A stretch of 64,000 nt of DNA from Duganella flavida (lineage in GTDB: Bacteria > Pseudomonadota > Gammaproteobacteria > Burkholderiales > Burkholderiaceae_D), in contig NZ_WWCN01000008.1 of assembly GCF_009857445.1 (NCBI RefSeq), forward strand, positions 124,001-188,000, given 5' to 3'. This document shows positions 27,083 to 36,869 of this stretch, piece after piece. How positions within the stretch are numbered: position 1 is the stretch's first letter; each line of letters opens with the position of its first letter. A program made the translations under genes and the position numbers. The notes under the pieces were generated by a model. That model had not been told where the DNA came from. It was given only the letters and a program-made list of their open reading frames with translations, and did no database searches.

Positions 27083-27721
27083 ATGAGAAAGTCGAAAGCC
27101 GATACCGCCGAAACCCGCAAGCGCATTGTCGCTGTGGCGTCCAATATGTTTCTTCGGCGGGGGCTGGACGCGACTGGCGTGGCCGACATCATGCAAGCGT
27201 CAGGCTTGACGCAAGGCGGGTTTTATCGCCACTTCGAATCGAAGGAGCAGCTGATCGCGGAGGCAAACGAAGCAGCGTTTCGCGAACTGCACACCATGTT
27301 CGAGCGCGTTACCGCCGCTATGGCGCCGCAAGCGGCGCTGGATCTCATCGTGTATCGCTACCTGCACCAGATGCAGGCGGAGCATCCTTCCCGTATGTGC
27401 CCGCTGGCGGCGCTGTCCAGCGAGCTACGGCATGCCGGCCCTCGGGTGAAGGTGGCTGCCGCCGAAGGCTATGCCAGCTTGGTCAGGCTGATCGCATCGC
27501 TGTTGCAGCGCCTGCACGTAAGCGAGGATGCCATCTTGGCCGAGGCCATCGTCTTGTGCCTGGTGGGAGCGGTATCGCTGTCGCGCATGGCTGAAGATGC
27601 CGAGGCCGCCACTGCCATCCTGGGCAAGGCGCAGGCGTCGGTGACCGCGATGGTACGCAACGCAACGCCTGTTGCCGCAACTAGCGTTCCCAGCGAGTGC
27701 GCAGGAAGCCCAGCCCGCTGA
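27083..27721 (+). CDS. TetR/AcrR-family repressor, second of two paralogs
   Basis: 212 residues. The DNA-binding domain (ADTAETRKRIVAVASNMFLRRG, then GVADIMQASGLTQGGFYRHFESKEQL) is nearly the same as in the first TetR, including the recognition helix GLTQGGFYRHFESKE, so both may read the same operator. The ligand domain is less similar but keeps a single Cys in SRMCPLAALSSEL. GGGAG precedes the ATG. It diverges from the RND operon across 163 bp holding three palindromes, and its last 41 bp overlap the convergent MATE gene. Likely local repressor of both pumps and itself. Confidence 0.92.
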   Translation: MRKSKADTAETRKRIVAVASNMFLRRGLDATGVADIMQASGLTQGGFYRHFESKEQLIAEANEAAFRELHTMFERVTAAMAPQAALDLIVYRYLHQMQAEHPSRMCPLAALSSELRHAGPRVKVAAAEGYASLVRLIASLLQRLHVSEDAILAEAIVLCLVGAVSLSRMAEDAEAATAILGKAQASVTAMVRNATPVAATSVPSECAGSPAR

Positions 27722-29057
27722 TGACGGCAGCTGCCACCAGGCTGGCAGCGACCAGCATGAAGGAGGTACGCAGGCTGATGGCGCCTTGCCGCACCAGTAC
27801 CATGGCGGCGAGGGCGAAGCCCAGGCGGACCACGCTGGCGCTCATGGGCCAGAAGATGCGCTGGGCGCCTTGCCCCGCAAAGTAAAATTCGAAGATGACG
27901 GCGATGACCGCGTAGAAGGGCGCCACAATGCGTAGGTAATCGGCGCCGATCGCCTGCACTGCGGGATCAGTGGTGAACAAGCCAAGCCAGAGCTGCGGGA
28001 ACAAGGCGACCACCAGCCCCACCGCGCCGACAATGACGGCGACCACGGCGACGTTGACGATGGCCGCTCGCCGCGCCCGCGCCACCTGGCCGGCGCCGAG
28101 GTTGGTGCCGACCATGGTCAGCGCTGCCGTGCCAAAGCCGAACATCACTGGCACCAGCAGCATGTCGAGCCGGGAGGCGATGCCGTAGCCGGCGATGGCG
28201 GCGACGCTGACGGCGCCGGCTGCTGCGGTCAGCGCCGTGATCGCTGTTGCGGACATCACGGCATTGACAGCCGAAGGCAAGCCGACGCGCAGAATCGCGG
28301 CAAAATGCCGGCCTTGCAACGGATGAACCCGCAAGCGCAGGGTCGACGACGGCGAGCGCATATAGCGCACCACCACGCTCAGCGCGACGATATTGCACAG
28401 CACCTGGGCCACACCGGCGCCGGCCACACCCATTTTCGGCGCACCGAGCCAGCCGGAGATCAGTATTGGCGACAAGATCAGGCCGCCGACCACGCCGCCC
28501 AGCATGACGAGGGCGGGTATTTTTACATTGCCGGTGCCGCGCAAAGCGGCTTGCAGCAGCATCAGCATCCAGAACGGGATCGCGCCTGCAAACAGGATAT
28601 TCGAATACAAGATGGCCTGGTCGAGCGAAGCGCCATGACCGCCCAGGATCCGGTACAGCGCCGGCCCGGCCGCCAGCAACACCACGGAAAACAGGGCGCC
28701 CGCCACGGCGCCGATAACCACGGTATGCCACGCCAGGCTTTCCGCTTCCTGCTGGTGGCCAGCGCCGGCGGCGCGGGCAATGGCGGCCGAAACGCCGCCG
28801 CCGATGCCGCCGTTGGACACCATCGTCATCAGTAGCATGACCGGCACCACCAGCGACGCGGCGGCAATCGCGTCCAGCCCCAGCGAGCTGACGAAATAAG
28901 TTTCTGCCACGCTCAGCAAGGTGGTCATGAACAGCACCGCGACGGTGGGGAGCGCGAGCTTGGCCAGCGTTGGCAGCAGCGGCCCATGCAGCAGGTGGTT
29001 GACAGGAGTGGCCGGCGGCGTGTCAGCTTCGGCCTGCTTACGTAAGGTGAGCGGCAT
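27681..29057 (-). CDS. MATE-family multidrug efflux transporter
   Basis: 458 residues with about twelve membrane helices in two related halves. Family segments include LPTVAVLFMTTLLSVAETYFVSSLG, PVMLLMTMVSNGGIGGGVSAAIARAAGAG and the second-half counterpart MFGFGTAALTMVGTNLGAGQVARARRAA. MATE proteins export cationic drugs in exchange for sodium or protons. It is monocistronic, with a weak ribosome binding site. An operator-like palindrome 38 bp upstream matches the one controlling the RND pump, so it probably belongs to the same regulon. Confidence 0.93.
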   Translation of the reverse strand: MPLTLRKQAEADTPPATPVNHLLHGPLLPTLAKLALPTVAVLFMTTLLSVAETYFVSSLGLDAIAAASLVVPVMLLMTMVSNGGIGGGVSAAIARAAGAGHQQEAESLAWHTVVIGAVAGALFSVVLLAAGPALYRILGGHGASLDQAILYSNILFAGAIPFWMLMLLQAALRGTGNVKIPALVMLGGVVGGLILSPILISGWLGAPKMGVAGAGVAQVLCNIVALSVVVRYMRSPSSTLRLRVHPLQGRHFAAILRVGLPSAVNAVMSATAITALTAAAGAVSVAAIAGYGIASRLDMLLVPVMFGFGTAALTMVGTNLGAGQVARARRAAIVNVAVVAVIVGAVGLVVALFPQLWLGLFTTDPAVQAIGADYLRIVAPFYAVIAVIFEFYFAGQGAQRIFWPMSASVVRLGFALAAMVLVRQGAISLRTSFMLVAASLVAAAVISGLGFLRTRWER

Positions 29058-29094
29058 ATTTATCCAAAATTAGAGGTTTTAAAACATCTAAAAA

Positions 29095-29114
29095 TAGATT
29101 ACCATGAAACTCTA
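29095..29114. promoter_or_regulatory. Operator-like palindrome upstream of the MATE gene
   Basis: TAGATTACCATGAAACTCTA. It shares CTAAAAATAGATTAC, a 6-bp gap and ACTCTAAAA with the RND-operon site, 24 of 30 bases in all, with differences only in the gap. Confidence 0.65.
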
Positions 29115-29146
29115 AAAATATCAAGCTGATTTTTTGCCGTGCCGGC

Positions 29147-30274
29147 TCAGGTAGCCTTGAAGGGGATGTGCTCGCTTAACTCGTCGATATAGTCGTTCAT
29201 CGACGCGGTTTCCTGGGCCAGGAAGTCGGCGATGGCGTCGGCGAAGCGCTGGTCCGCAATCCAGTGGGCGGACCAGGTTGGTGTCGGCACCAAACCGCGC
29301 GACATCTTGTGTACGCCCTGCGCGCCGCCCTCGAAACTGGCGATGCCGTGCTGGATGCAATAGGCGATGGATTGGATGTAGCAGGTCTCAAAATGCAAGC
29401 CCGAGACGAATTCCTGCGTGCCCCAGTAGCGGCCGTACATAATGTTGCCGCCGACCAGATTCAACGCTACCGCCACCGGCGCATCGCCGCGCTTGGCCAG
29501 CACGATCATTAGGCTGTCCGGTGTTTCGGCCAGCAGGCGCTGGAAAAAGCGCAGCGATAAATATGGACTGGAGTAGTGCGCCTTATAAGTCGAGACGTAG
29601 CACTGGTAGAAGAAGCGCAGCACTTGGTCCGTGATCGCAGTGCCGGCCAGGTGCTCGAAATGGATGCCGGCTTCCTGCACGCGGCGCTGGTCTTGCCGCA
29701 GCTTCTTGCGCTTTTCCATCTTCATGGTGGCGAGGAAGGCGTCGAAATCGGCGTAGCCCTGGTTCTCCCAGTGAAATTGCACGCCTTCGCGCAGCAGGTA
29801 GCCGGCCTCGGCCAGCGCTTGCTTGTCCTCGTCGTTGGGAAACAGGATGTGCAGCGAGGACGTGCCTAGTTGCTGCGCCACTTGCAGCGCGGCTTGCGCC
29901 AGCAGTGCGCGGTCTTCGGCGGTCCGCGCCAGCAGGCGCGCACCGGTTACCGGCGTAAACGGCACCGCCGACAACAGCTTGGGATAGTAGGGGATGCCGT
30001 TGCGGTGGAAGGCGTCGGCCCATGCGTGGTCAAAAACGTACTCACCCCGGCTATGGTCTTTCAGGTACAGCGGCATGGCCGCGTGCAGTTCGCCATCGCG
30101 CTGCAGGATCAGGTAGCGCGGCGCCCAGCCGGTGTCCGGCGCGGCGCATCCGGTCTCGTGCAACGCATGCAGGAAGCTGTAGCTGAGTGTAGGATTGTCG
30201 CCGGCCAGCGCCTGCCACTGCGCTGGATCGATATCCGCGATCGAATCGATGATCATAAACTCTGCTGCCGCCAC
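29147..30274 (-). CDS. DUF482/COG3146-family GNAT-like protein
   Basis: 375 residues. Recognised from the conserved opening ([16 protein letters not shown]), [48 protein letters not shown] and the C-terminal [33 protein letters not shown]. The fold is of the acetyltransferase (FemAB-like) type, sometimes labelled peptidoglycan biosynthesis, but the reaction is not established. The start is a GTG with AAGGAGG four bases upstream; the next Met is 22 bases from that site and is less likely. It is divergent from nadE. Confidence 0.82.
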   Translation of the reverse strand: MAAAEFMIIDSIADIDPAQWQALAGDNPTLSYSFLHALHETGCAAPDTGWAPRYLILQRDGELHAAMPLYLKDHSRGEYVFDHAWADAFHRNGIPYYPKLLSAVPFTPVTGARLLARTAEDRALLAQAALQVAQQLGTSSLHILFPNDEDKQALAEAGYLLREGVQFHWENQGYADFDAFLATMKMEKRKKLRQDQRRVQEAGIHFEHLAGTAITDQVLRFFYQCYVSTYKAHYSSPYLSLRFFQRLLAETPDSLMIVLAKRGDAPVAVALNLVGGNIMYGRYWGTQEFVSGLHFETCYIQSIAYCIQHGIASFEGGAQGVHKMSRGLVPTPTWSAHWIADQRFADAIADFLAQETASMNDYIDELSEHIPFKAT

Positions 30275-30366
30275 ACTGCCTCCTTGCTGAATGTTGTGCC
30301 AGTCTAGCGCATGCGGCGCGGCTTTGCCCGTGCGATAATTTGATTTTGCGTGCCGAAAGAGCTGAC

Positions 30367-32421
30367 ATGGCCTCGAATTTCTTCAATCTGTACACCCACG
30401 ACTTCGCCCGCGTCGCCATTGCCGCGCCGGTGTGCCGCATTGCCGATCCAGCCTACAACGCCGAGCAGACCATCCTGTTGGCCGAGCAGGCCGCCGCACA
30501 AGGCGCGGCGCTGGTGGCGTTCCCGGAGCTGGGCCTGTCCGCTTACACCTGCGACGATCTGTTCCATCAGCGCGCCTTGCTGGACGGCGTGCTGGACGGC
30601 CTCGCCGCGATTCTGGACGCTTCGCTGCAATGGAAAATGGCCATCGTGGTCGGCGCGCCGCTGCGCGTAGAGCACCAGCTGTACAACTGCGCGGTGGTGA
30701 TCGCCAACGGCCAGATCCAGGGCGTGGTGCCGAAGAGCTACCTGCCCAACTACGGCGAGTTCTACGACGCGCGCCAGTTCCGCAGCGGCGATTACGCCAC
30801 CACCACCGAAATCGACCTGCTGGGCGAGCGCGTGCAATTCGGTTCGGGCCTGCTGTTTGAAGTGGGCGATATGCCGCTGTTCAAATTCCACGTCGAGATT
30901 TGCGAAGACGTATGGGTGCCGATTCCGCCATCCTCGTTTGCCGCGCTGGCTGGCGCCACCGTGCTGGTCAACCTGTCGGCCTCGAATGCGCTGGTGGGTA
31001 AGGCCAACTACCGCAACCAGCTGGTGTCGCAGCAATCGGCGCGCTGCATTGCGGCCTACCTGTACACCTCGGCCGGCGGCGGCGAATCCAGCACCGACCT
31101 GGCATGGGACGGGCAGGGCGTGATCTGCGAGAACGGCGAACTGCTGGCCGAAGCCAAGCGTTTCACCGACGAGCCATCGCTGACCTTTGCCGACATCGAC
31201 CTGGAACGCCTGTCGCGCGAGCGCATGCGCATGAACACCTTCGCGCAATCGGTGCAGCGCCATGCGGCGGAAGTGGGCAAGTTCCGCACCGTGTTCTTCC
31301 ACCTTGAAATCGAGCGCGACCAGCCGCTGGCGCTGAAACGCTGCGTCGAACGCTTCCCATACGTGCCGGCCGATGCGCGCCGCCGCGATGACCGTTGCAA
31401 CGAGGTCTACAACATCCAGGTGCAAGCACTGGCGCAGCGCCTGACCAACAGCGGCCTGAAGAAGGTGGTGATCGGCGTCTCCGGCGGGCTGGACTCGACG
31501 CACGCGCTGCTGGTGTGCGCGCGCGTGATGGACAAACTGAATCTGCCGCGCACCAACATCCTGGCCTACACCATGCCGGGCTTTGCCACCAGCGAGCGCA
31601 CGCTCAAGCAAGCGCATGCATTAATGAAGCTGGTCGGTTGCACTTCGCAGGAAATCGACATCCGCCCAAGCTGCATCCAGATGCTGAAGGACCTCAACCA
31701 CCCTTACGCGGAAGGCAAGGAGCAGTACGACATCACATTTGAAAACGTGCAGGCCGGCGAGCGCACCAACCACCTGTTCCGTTTGGCGAACCACAACGCT
31801 GCGCTGGTGATCGGCACCGGCGACCTGAGCGAGCTGGCGCTGGGCTGGTGCACTTACGGTGTGGGCGATCATATGTCGCACTACAACGTCAACGCCAGCG
31901 TGCCGAAGACCTTGATCTCGCACCTGGTGCGCTGGGTTGCCGAGTCTGGCGTCATCGGCCGCAACGATGCGCAAGTGCTGCTGGACATACTTGGTACCGA
32001 GATCAGCCCGGAGCTAGTGCCCGGTACGGCCGACGGCCAGCCCGAGCAGCGCACCGAAAGCACCATCGGCCCCTACGAGCTGCAGGACTTCAACCTGTAC
32101 TACGTGCTGCGCTTTGGCTTCAATCCATCCAAGGTGGCGTTCCTGTCGCACACGGCGTGGAAAGACAAGGAGCAGGGCCGCTGGCCGGAAGGTGGCCACG
32201 TCACGCGCAACCAGTACGATCTCGGCGCGATCAAGAAAAACCTCGGCATCTTCCTCGACCGCTTCTTCCGCACCAGCCAGTTCAAGCGCAGCTGCGTGCC
32301 GAATGCGCCCAAGGTTGGCAGCGGCGGCTCGCTGTCGCCGCGCGGCGACTGGCGCGCGCCTAGCGATGCCCAAAGCGTTGTATGGTTGGAGGAATTACGC
32401 TCCATTCCAGTGCAAGAGTAA
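30367..32421 (+). CDS. nadE: Glutamine-dependent NAD+ synthetase
   Basis: 684 residues. An N-terminal nitrilase-type glutaminase carries the Glu-Lys-Cys triad ([11 protein letters not shown] about 54, [17 protein letters not shown] about 125, EICEDVWVP about 180). It channels ammonia to the C-terminal synthetase domain, with its ATP pyrophosphatase loop [11 protein letters not shown] (about 370). The enzyme amidates deamido-NAD to NAD+. The ATG at 30367 is preferred over the upstream TTG at 30340 because [17 protein letters not shown] matches the family start. A PII gene follows 72 bp later. Confidence 0.96.
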   Translation: MASNFFNLYTHDFARVAIAAPVCRIADPAYNAEQTILLAEQAAAQGAALVAFPELGLSAYTCDDLFHQRALLDGVLDGLAAILDASLQWKMAIVVGAPLRVEHQLYNCAVVIANGQIQGVVPKSYLPNYGEFYDARQFRSGDYATTTEIDLLGERVQFGSGLLFEVGDMPLFKFHVEICEDVWVPIPPSSFAALAGATVLVNLSASNALVGKANYRNQLVSQQSARCIAAYLYTSAGGGESSTDLAWDGQGVICENGELLAEAKRFTDEPSLTFADIDLERLSRERMRMNTFAQSVQRHAAEVGKFRTVFFHLEIERDQPLALKRCVERFPYVPADARRRDDRCNEVYNIQVQALAQRLTNSGLKKVVIGVSGGLDSTHALLVCARVMDKLNLPRTNILAYTMPGFATSERTLKQAHALMKLVGCTSQEIDIRPSCIQMLKDLNHPYAEGKEQYDITFENVQAGERTNHLFRLANHNAALVIGTGDLSELALGWCTYGVGDHMSHYNVNASVPKTLISHLVRWVAESGVIGRNDAQVLLDILGTEISPELVPGTADGQPEQRTESTIGPYELQDFNLYYVLRFGFNPSKVAFLSHTAWKDKEQGRWPEGGHVTRNQYDLGAIKKNLGIFLDRFFRTSQFKRSCVPNAPKVGSGGSLSPRGDWRAPSDAQSVVWLEELRSIPVQE

Positions 32422-32440
32422 ATGAATAAGCTTATGTGAA

Positions 32441-32468
32441 TGGACAGCGCGCGCCTGTCGATTACAAT
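32441..32468 (+). promoter_or_regulatory. Sigma-70-type promoter of the PII gene
   Basis: TGGACA (32441-32446), a 16-bp spacer, then TACAAT (32463-32468), 25 bp before the ATG. Each hexamer matches consensus in five of six positions, so the PII gene can be transcribed apart from nadE. Confidence 0.55.
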
Positions 32469-32478
32469 AAACCTTTAG

Positions 32479-32832
<354 letters not shown>

Positions 32833-32856
32833 GCTAAAACGTTTTCCGCCTTACTC

Positions 32857-32888
32857 AAAAATGCCGGGTTATCCGGCATTTTTTTTAT
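32857..32888 (+). terminator. PII gene terminator
   Basis: AAAATGCCGG / CCGGCATTTT stem with a GTTAT loop and a T run, 25 bp after the stop. Confidence 0.95.
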
Positions 32889-32971
32889 ATCCTTGCTTGG
32901 TTATATTAGTTCTAGTTTTCTAGGCTGTTTCGTAATATAGACACACTGTCCATCCCGTGAGAGCTCGTGTC

Positions 32972-34387
32972 ATGACCAAGCATACTAATAAGATCGTCGC
33001 ACTGTCCCTGCTGTCCCTCGCCGCCAATTTGAGCGCGGCTCCCAGTGTTTATCCTACCGGCGTTACGCGCTACGACACCGCCACTGCCTACAACAGCTAC
33101 GTGATTTTCAGCGGGCAGGACAAGAAGACTCACCTGATCGACATGAATGGCAACGAGGTGCACAGCTGGAATGCCGAAGGCTTCCCACCGGTGCTGCTCG
33201 ATCCGGCCCTGACCGGCGGCCAGCGCGGCAATGTGCTGGTGCAGCTGGCCAGCGCACCCGGCACCTCCAACGAAGGCAACGGCCTGCGCAATCAAGCGAT
33301 TGGTGAACTGGACTGGAATAGCAACGTGGTGTGGCAGTGGGGGGCAGCGGCCAGCGCGCAGGACGCGTACTCGGCGCCGGTAGAGGGCAAGGCCAATGCG
33401 CAAGTGCCCGGCGGCAGTGCCAAGCAGCACCATGACTGGCGTCGTCTGCCGAACGGCAATACGCTGGTGCTGGCCAACCTGGTGCATCCGCTGGCCGGCT
33501 TCGGCTCGCCGCAGGTACTGGATGACGTGATCTATGAAGTCAGCAAGCAGGGCGACGTGGTGTGGAAGTGGGTAGCGTCCGAGCATCTCAATGAATTCGG
33601 CTTTACCGCTGCCTCGCTCAAGCTGGTGAAGGAAGGTAGTTCGCCGCGCGGCAAGAACGCGCCGTTCGACTACCTGCACATCAATAACATGTCCGTGCTC
33701 GGCCCGAACAAATGGTTTGATGCGGGCGATAAGCGCTTCCATCCCGATAACATCCTGATCGATTCGCGCGAAGCCAACTTCATCGTCATCATCGACAAGC
33801 AGACTGGCAAGGTCGTATGGAATCTCGGTCCCGACTATCCGGCCCAGGCGCGCGGCCCGCGTGTGCTGCCGCGTGCGGTGGACCAGATCATCGGCCAGCA
33901 TGATGCGCACCTGATCGAACCGGGCTTGCCGGGCGCGGGCAACATTCTGGTGTTTGATAACCAGGGCGAGGCTGGTTATCCGCGCGTCAGCGTCGGTGTG
34001 CAGCCGCGCTCGCGCGTGCTGGAAATCGATCCGGTGAAAAAGCAGATCGTGTGGGAATACACCGGCGGCGATTCGAACGGTCCTGAATGGGGCTTCTACA
34101 GCTCCTTCATCAGCAGCGCACGCCGCCTGCCGAACGGTAACACTCTGATCGATGAAGGCATGAACGGCCGCATCTTCCAGGTCACGAAGCAAGGCGACAT
34201 CGCCTGGGAATACATCAGCCCTTACTTTGCAGCGACGCCGGTAGCCGGCGCCGGCAAGCCAGTGCTGAGCAATTGGTTGTACCGCGCCCAACCGGTGCCG
34301 TACAACTGGGTGCCTGAAGGCACGCCACGTTCCGAAAAAGCGGTGACCCCGCCGGAGCCAGGCAAGTTCCGCGTAGCTACCAACTAA
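32972..34387 (+). CDS. Periplasmic aryl-sulfate sulfotransferase (ASST family)
   Basis: 471 residues with a signal peptide (MTKHTNKIVALSLLSLAANLSA) and the beta-propeller of arylsulfotransferases. Histidine-bearing segments typical of the active site are KQHHDWRRLPNGNTL (about 150), FDYLHINNMSVLG (about 234) and QHDAHLIEPG (about 312). The propeller repeat RRLPNGNTL recurs near residue 390. Known ASSTs move sulfate directly between phenols through a sulfo-histidine, without PAPS. The ATG at 32972 gives a clean signal peptide; a GTG 15 bp upstream is possible. First gene of a five-gene co-oriented block with TonB receptors, a sulfatase and a halogenase-like gene. Confidence 0.85.
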   Translation: MTKHTNKIVALSLLSLAANLSAAPSVYPTGVTRYDTATAYNSYVIFSGQDKKTHLIDMNGNEVHSWNAEGFPPVLLDPALTGGQRGNVLVQLASAPGTSNEGNGLRNQAIGELDWNSNVVWQWGAAASAQDAYSAPVEGKANAQVPGGSAKQHHDWRRLPNGNTLVLANLVHPLAGFGSPQVLDDVIYEVSKQGDVVWKWVASEHLNEFGFTAASLKLVKEGSSPRGKNAPFDYLHINNMSVLGPNKWFDAGDKRFHPDNILIDSREANFIVIIDKQTGKVVWNLGPDYPAQARGPRVLPRAVDQIIGQHDAHLIEPGLPGAGNILVFDNQGEAGYPRVSVGVQPRSRVLEIDPVKKQIVWEYTGGDSNGPEWGFYSSFISSARRLPNGNTLIDEGMNGRIFQVTKQGDIAWEYISPYFAATPVAGAGKPVLSNWLYRAQPVPYNWVPEGTPRSEKAVTPPEPGKFRVATN

Positions 34388-34471
34388 GCGCTCGCTCCTC
34401 CTAAAACTATAAACACGCGCCGGCCTCCAAGCCGGCGTGCGGGATCTCCTACACTTTTTTTCGGACTAATC

Positions 34472-36853
34472 ATGCAACAGAAAAAACTCGCCGTCGCCAT
34501 CGCTGCGGCTTATGGCATCGCCTTGGCTGTCGCGCCATCGGCGCAAGCACAAAACGCCGCCGCGCTGGCCGTGGCGGCAATTTCGGACACTGCCGTTTCG
34601 GCCAGTGCCGCCGCTGTCGAAGCCGCCGAAGCGGCGCAAGAGGGCGCGGGCTCGGCAGCGGTGGCGGCCGACGTGTCGCAAGTCATTGCCAGTGTCACCG
34701 TCTCCACCCGCCGCCGCAACGAGACCTCGCAAAGCGTGCCCACCACCATGAGCGTGCTGGACGACAAGACGCTGGAAAACAACCGCGTCTACCGCGTGCA
34801 GGATTTGCAGCAGCTGCTGCCCAGCACCACGGTCAATTTCGTGCATGCCCGCCAGCTGAGCTTTGCTGTGCGCGGCCTCGGCAACAACACCGCCAGCGAC
34901 GGCCTGGAGGGCAGCGTTGGCCTGTACCTCGATAACGTCTACCTGGCCCGTCCCGGCATGGCCGCGTTCGACGCGCTGGATGTGCAGCAGCTGGAACTGC
35001 TGCGCGGTCCGCAAGGCACGCTGTTCGGCAAGAACACCACTGCCGGCGTGCTGAACATCACCACCAAGCAGCCGACTTTCCGCAGCGAGAACTCGGCCTC
35101 GGTATCGGCCGGGCAGGACAAGTACGGGCAGGGCAAGGCCAGCATTTCGGGCGCGTTCTCGGACACGCTGGCCGGCCGCCTGTCGCTCTACAAAACCCAT
35201 GAGGGCGGCTACATCAAGAACGTCTACACCGGCAAGGACGTGCAGGGCGGCGACCGCCAGGGCGTGCGCGCCCAGCTGCTGTGGGAACCAAGCGACAAGC
35301 TCAGCGCCCGCGTGATTGCTGACTACAACGAGGAAGATTCCAACAACGGCACCATGGTGCTGTACAGCGTCGGCCCGAGCGGCAAATGGCTGACCCAAGC
35401 CGCTGCGGTGGGCGCGCATCCGATCTACAATCCGGGCGCGTATCAAGTGAACCTCGATAGCGGTTCACACGTCAGCGTGCATCAGGGCGGCCTGTCGACC
35501 GAGGTCAACTGGAAGCTCGACAACGACTACAAATTCACCTCGATCAGTGCTTTCCGTTTCTGGAACTTCACGCCGCGCAATGACGACGGCCTCGACGTAC
35601 CCATCATCCTTAACATCGGCGCGCTGGCCCGTCACCGCCAGTTTACGCAAGAGCTGCGCCTGGCCACGCCGCAAGGCCGCGAAGTAGAATCGGTGGTCGG
35701 CGCGTATTACTACTACCAGAACCTCGACAACACCAACTTCAGCTACAATGGTCCGCTGACCGACAAATTCAATGGCACGCCGAATGGCGCCTGGGCCAAC
35801 CTGACCAGCTTTGCCGACGGCCACCTGCGCGTCAACAGCTACGCCTTGTTCGGCCAGTCGATCTGGCACATCGATCCAAAGTGGGACCTGACTGCTGGCC
35901 TGCGCGCCACCTATGAAGACAAGCGCGCCTACGAAATCCGCTACGCACCAACTGGCGGCGCGGACGTTACTGGCGCCGCACTGGCATCGCGTAACGCCCG
36001 CTACGGCGCCTTCAATTCCGGCGACATCGCGCTCAATAACCTGAGCCCGTCCGGCCTGCTGACCCTGGCCTACAAATTCGATACCGACGTGCTGGGCTTC
36101 GCCACGCTGTCGCACGGCGAAAAATCCGGCGGCATCAACCTGACTGTACCGGGCGCAGCCGGCATCTCCTCGCTGAAGATCAACAACGAGAAGGCCAACA
36201 ACGCCGAGCTGGGCATCAAGAGCAACTTCTGGGAACGCCGCGCGCAAGTCAACGCCAGCCTGTTCGCCAACATCGTGCGCGGCTACCAGAACAATGCGTT
36301 TGATGCGGCCACCCAGTCGCAGTACATCACCAACGCCGGCGATGTGCGCAGCCGTGGTGCGGAACTGGAAACCACCTTCCTGGTCGCGCGCGGCTTTACG
36401 CTGGGCGCCAACGGTGCTTTCAACGACGTCAAATACCTGAAGTACACCAATGCGCCGTGCCCGCCTGAAATCGCCACCACCTCGTGCAACCTGTCGGGCC
36501 GCGCCGCGCTGGTGAATGCGCCACGCTGGACCAGCAGCCTGAACGCGCAGTTCGCGCATGCCGTGGCCGATGGCGTGGAAGGCTACTTCAACGCCAACAC
36601 CTCCTACCGTACCGAAGTCTTCGGCACGCTGGATGCGTCGAAATATGCCAAGATTCCAGCGTACGCATTGACCAACTTGTCGGCCGGCGCGCGCTTCAAG
36701 GCCGGTGGCGCCAAGTGGGACGTATCGCTGTGGGCCAAGAATGCATTTGACAAGCTGTACTACACCAGCTTGTGGAACAGCAGCTTCGGCGCCTACAACG
36801 CCGTGATCGGCACGCCGCGCACCCTGGGCCTGACCGCCAAGGCAGATTTCTAA
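34472..36853 (+). CDS. TonB-dependent outer-membrane receptor
   Basis: 793 residues: signal peptide (about 1-27), an unusual Ala-rich linker (about 28-70), a TonB-box-like ASVTVSTRRR, a plug domain (about 80-190, with LRGPQGTLFGKNTTAGVLNITTKQP) and a C-terminal beta-barrel ending in an aromatic residue (GLTAKADF). No siderophore or vitamin type can be read from the sequence. It lies between the arylsulfotransferase and the sulfatase, 17 bp before the latter, so import of a sulfated or aromatic ligand is inferred. The plug sequence is closest in style to the Sphingomonas-type receptors for organic substrates. Confidence 0.93.
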   Translation: MQQKKLAVAIAAAYGIALAVAPSAQAQNAAALAVAAISDTAVSASAAAVEAAEAAQEGAGSAAVAADVSQVIASVTVSTRRRNETSQSVPTTMSVLDDKTLENNRVYRVQDLQQLLPSTTVNFVHARQLSFAVRGLGNNTASDGLEGSVGLYLDNVYLARPGMAAFDALDVQQLELLRGPQGTLFGKNTTAGVLNITTKQPTFRSENSASVSAGQDKYGQGKASISGAFSDTLAGRLSLYKTHEGGYIKNVYTGKDVQGGDRQGVRAQLLWEPSDKLSARVIADYNEEDSNNGTMVLYSVGPSGKWLTQAAAVGAHPIYNPGAYQVNLDSGSHVSVHQGGLSTEVNWKLDNDYKFTSISAFRFWNFTPRNDDGLDVPIILNIGALARHRQFTQELRLATPQGREVESVVGAYYYYQNLDNTNFSYNGPLTDKFNGTPNGAWANLTSFADGHLRVNSYALFGQSIWHIDPKWDLTAGLRATYEDKRAYEIRYAPTGGADVTGAALASRNARYGAFNSGDIALNNLSPSGLLTLAYKFDTDVLGFATLSHGEKSGGINLTVPGAAGISSLKINNEKANNAELGIKSNFWERRAQVNASLFANIVRGYQNNAFDAATQSQYITNAGDVRSRGAELETTFLVARGFTLGANGAFNDVKYLKYTNAPCPPEIATTSCNLSGRAALVNAPRWTSSLNAQFAHAVADGVEGYFNANTSYRTEVFGTLDASKYAKIPAYALTNLSAGARFKAGGAKWDVSLWAKNAFDKLYYTSLWNSSFGAYNAVIGTPRTLGLTAKADF

Positions 36854-36869
36854 AACGGAGACACGCAAC

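Noticed and set aside
34413..34441. GC-rich hairpin after the arylsulfotransferase gene
   Set aside because: The CGCCGGC / GCCGGCG stem is followed by no immediate T run, so it is not called a terminator; it could still be an RNA-stability hairpin.
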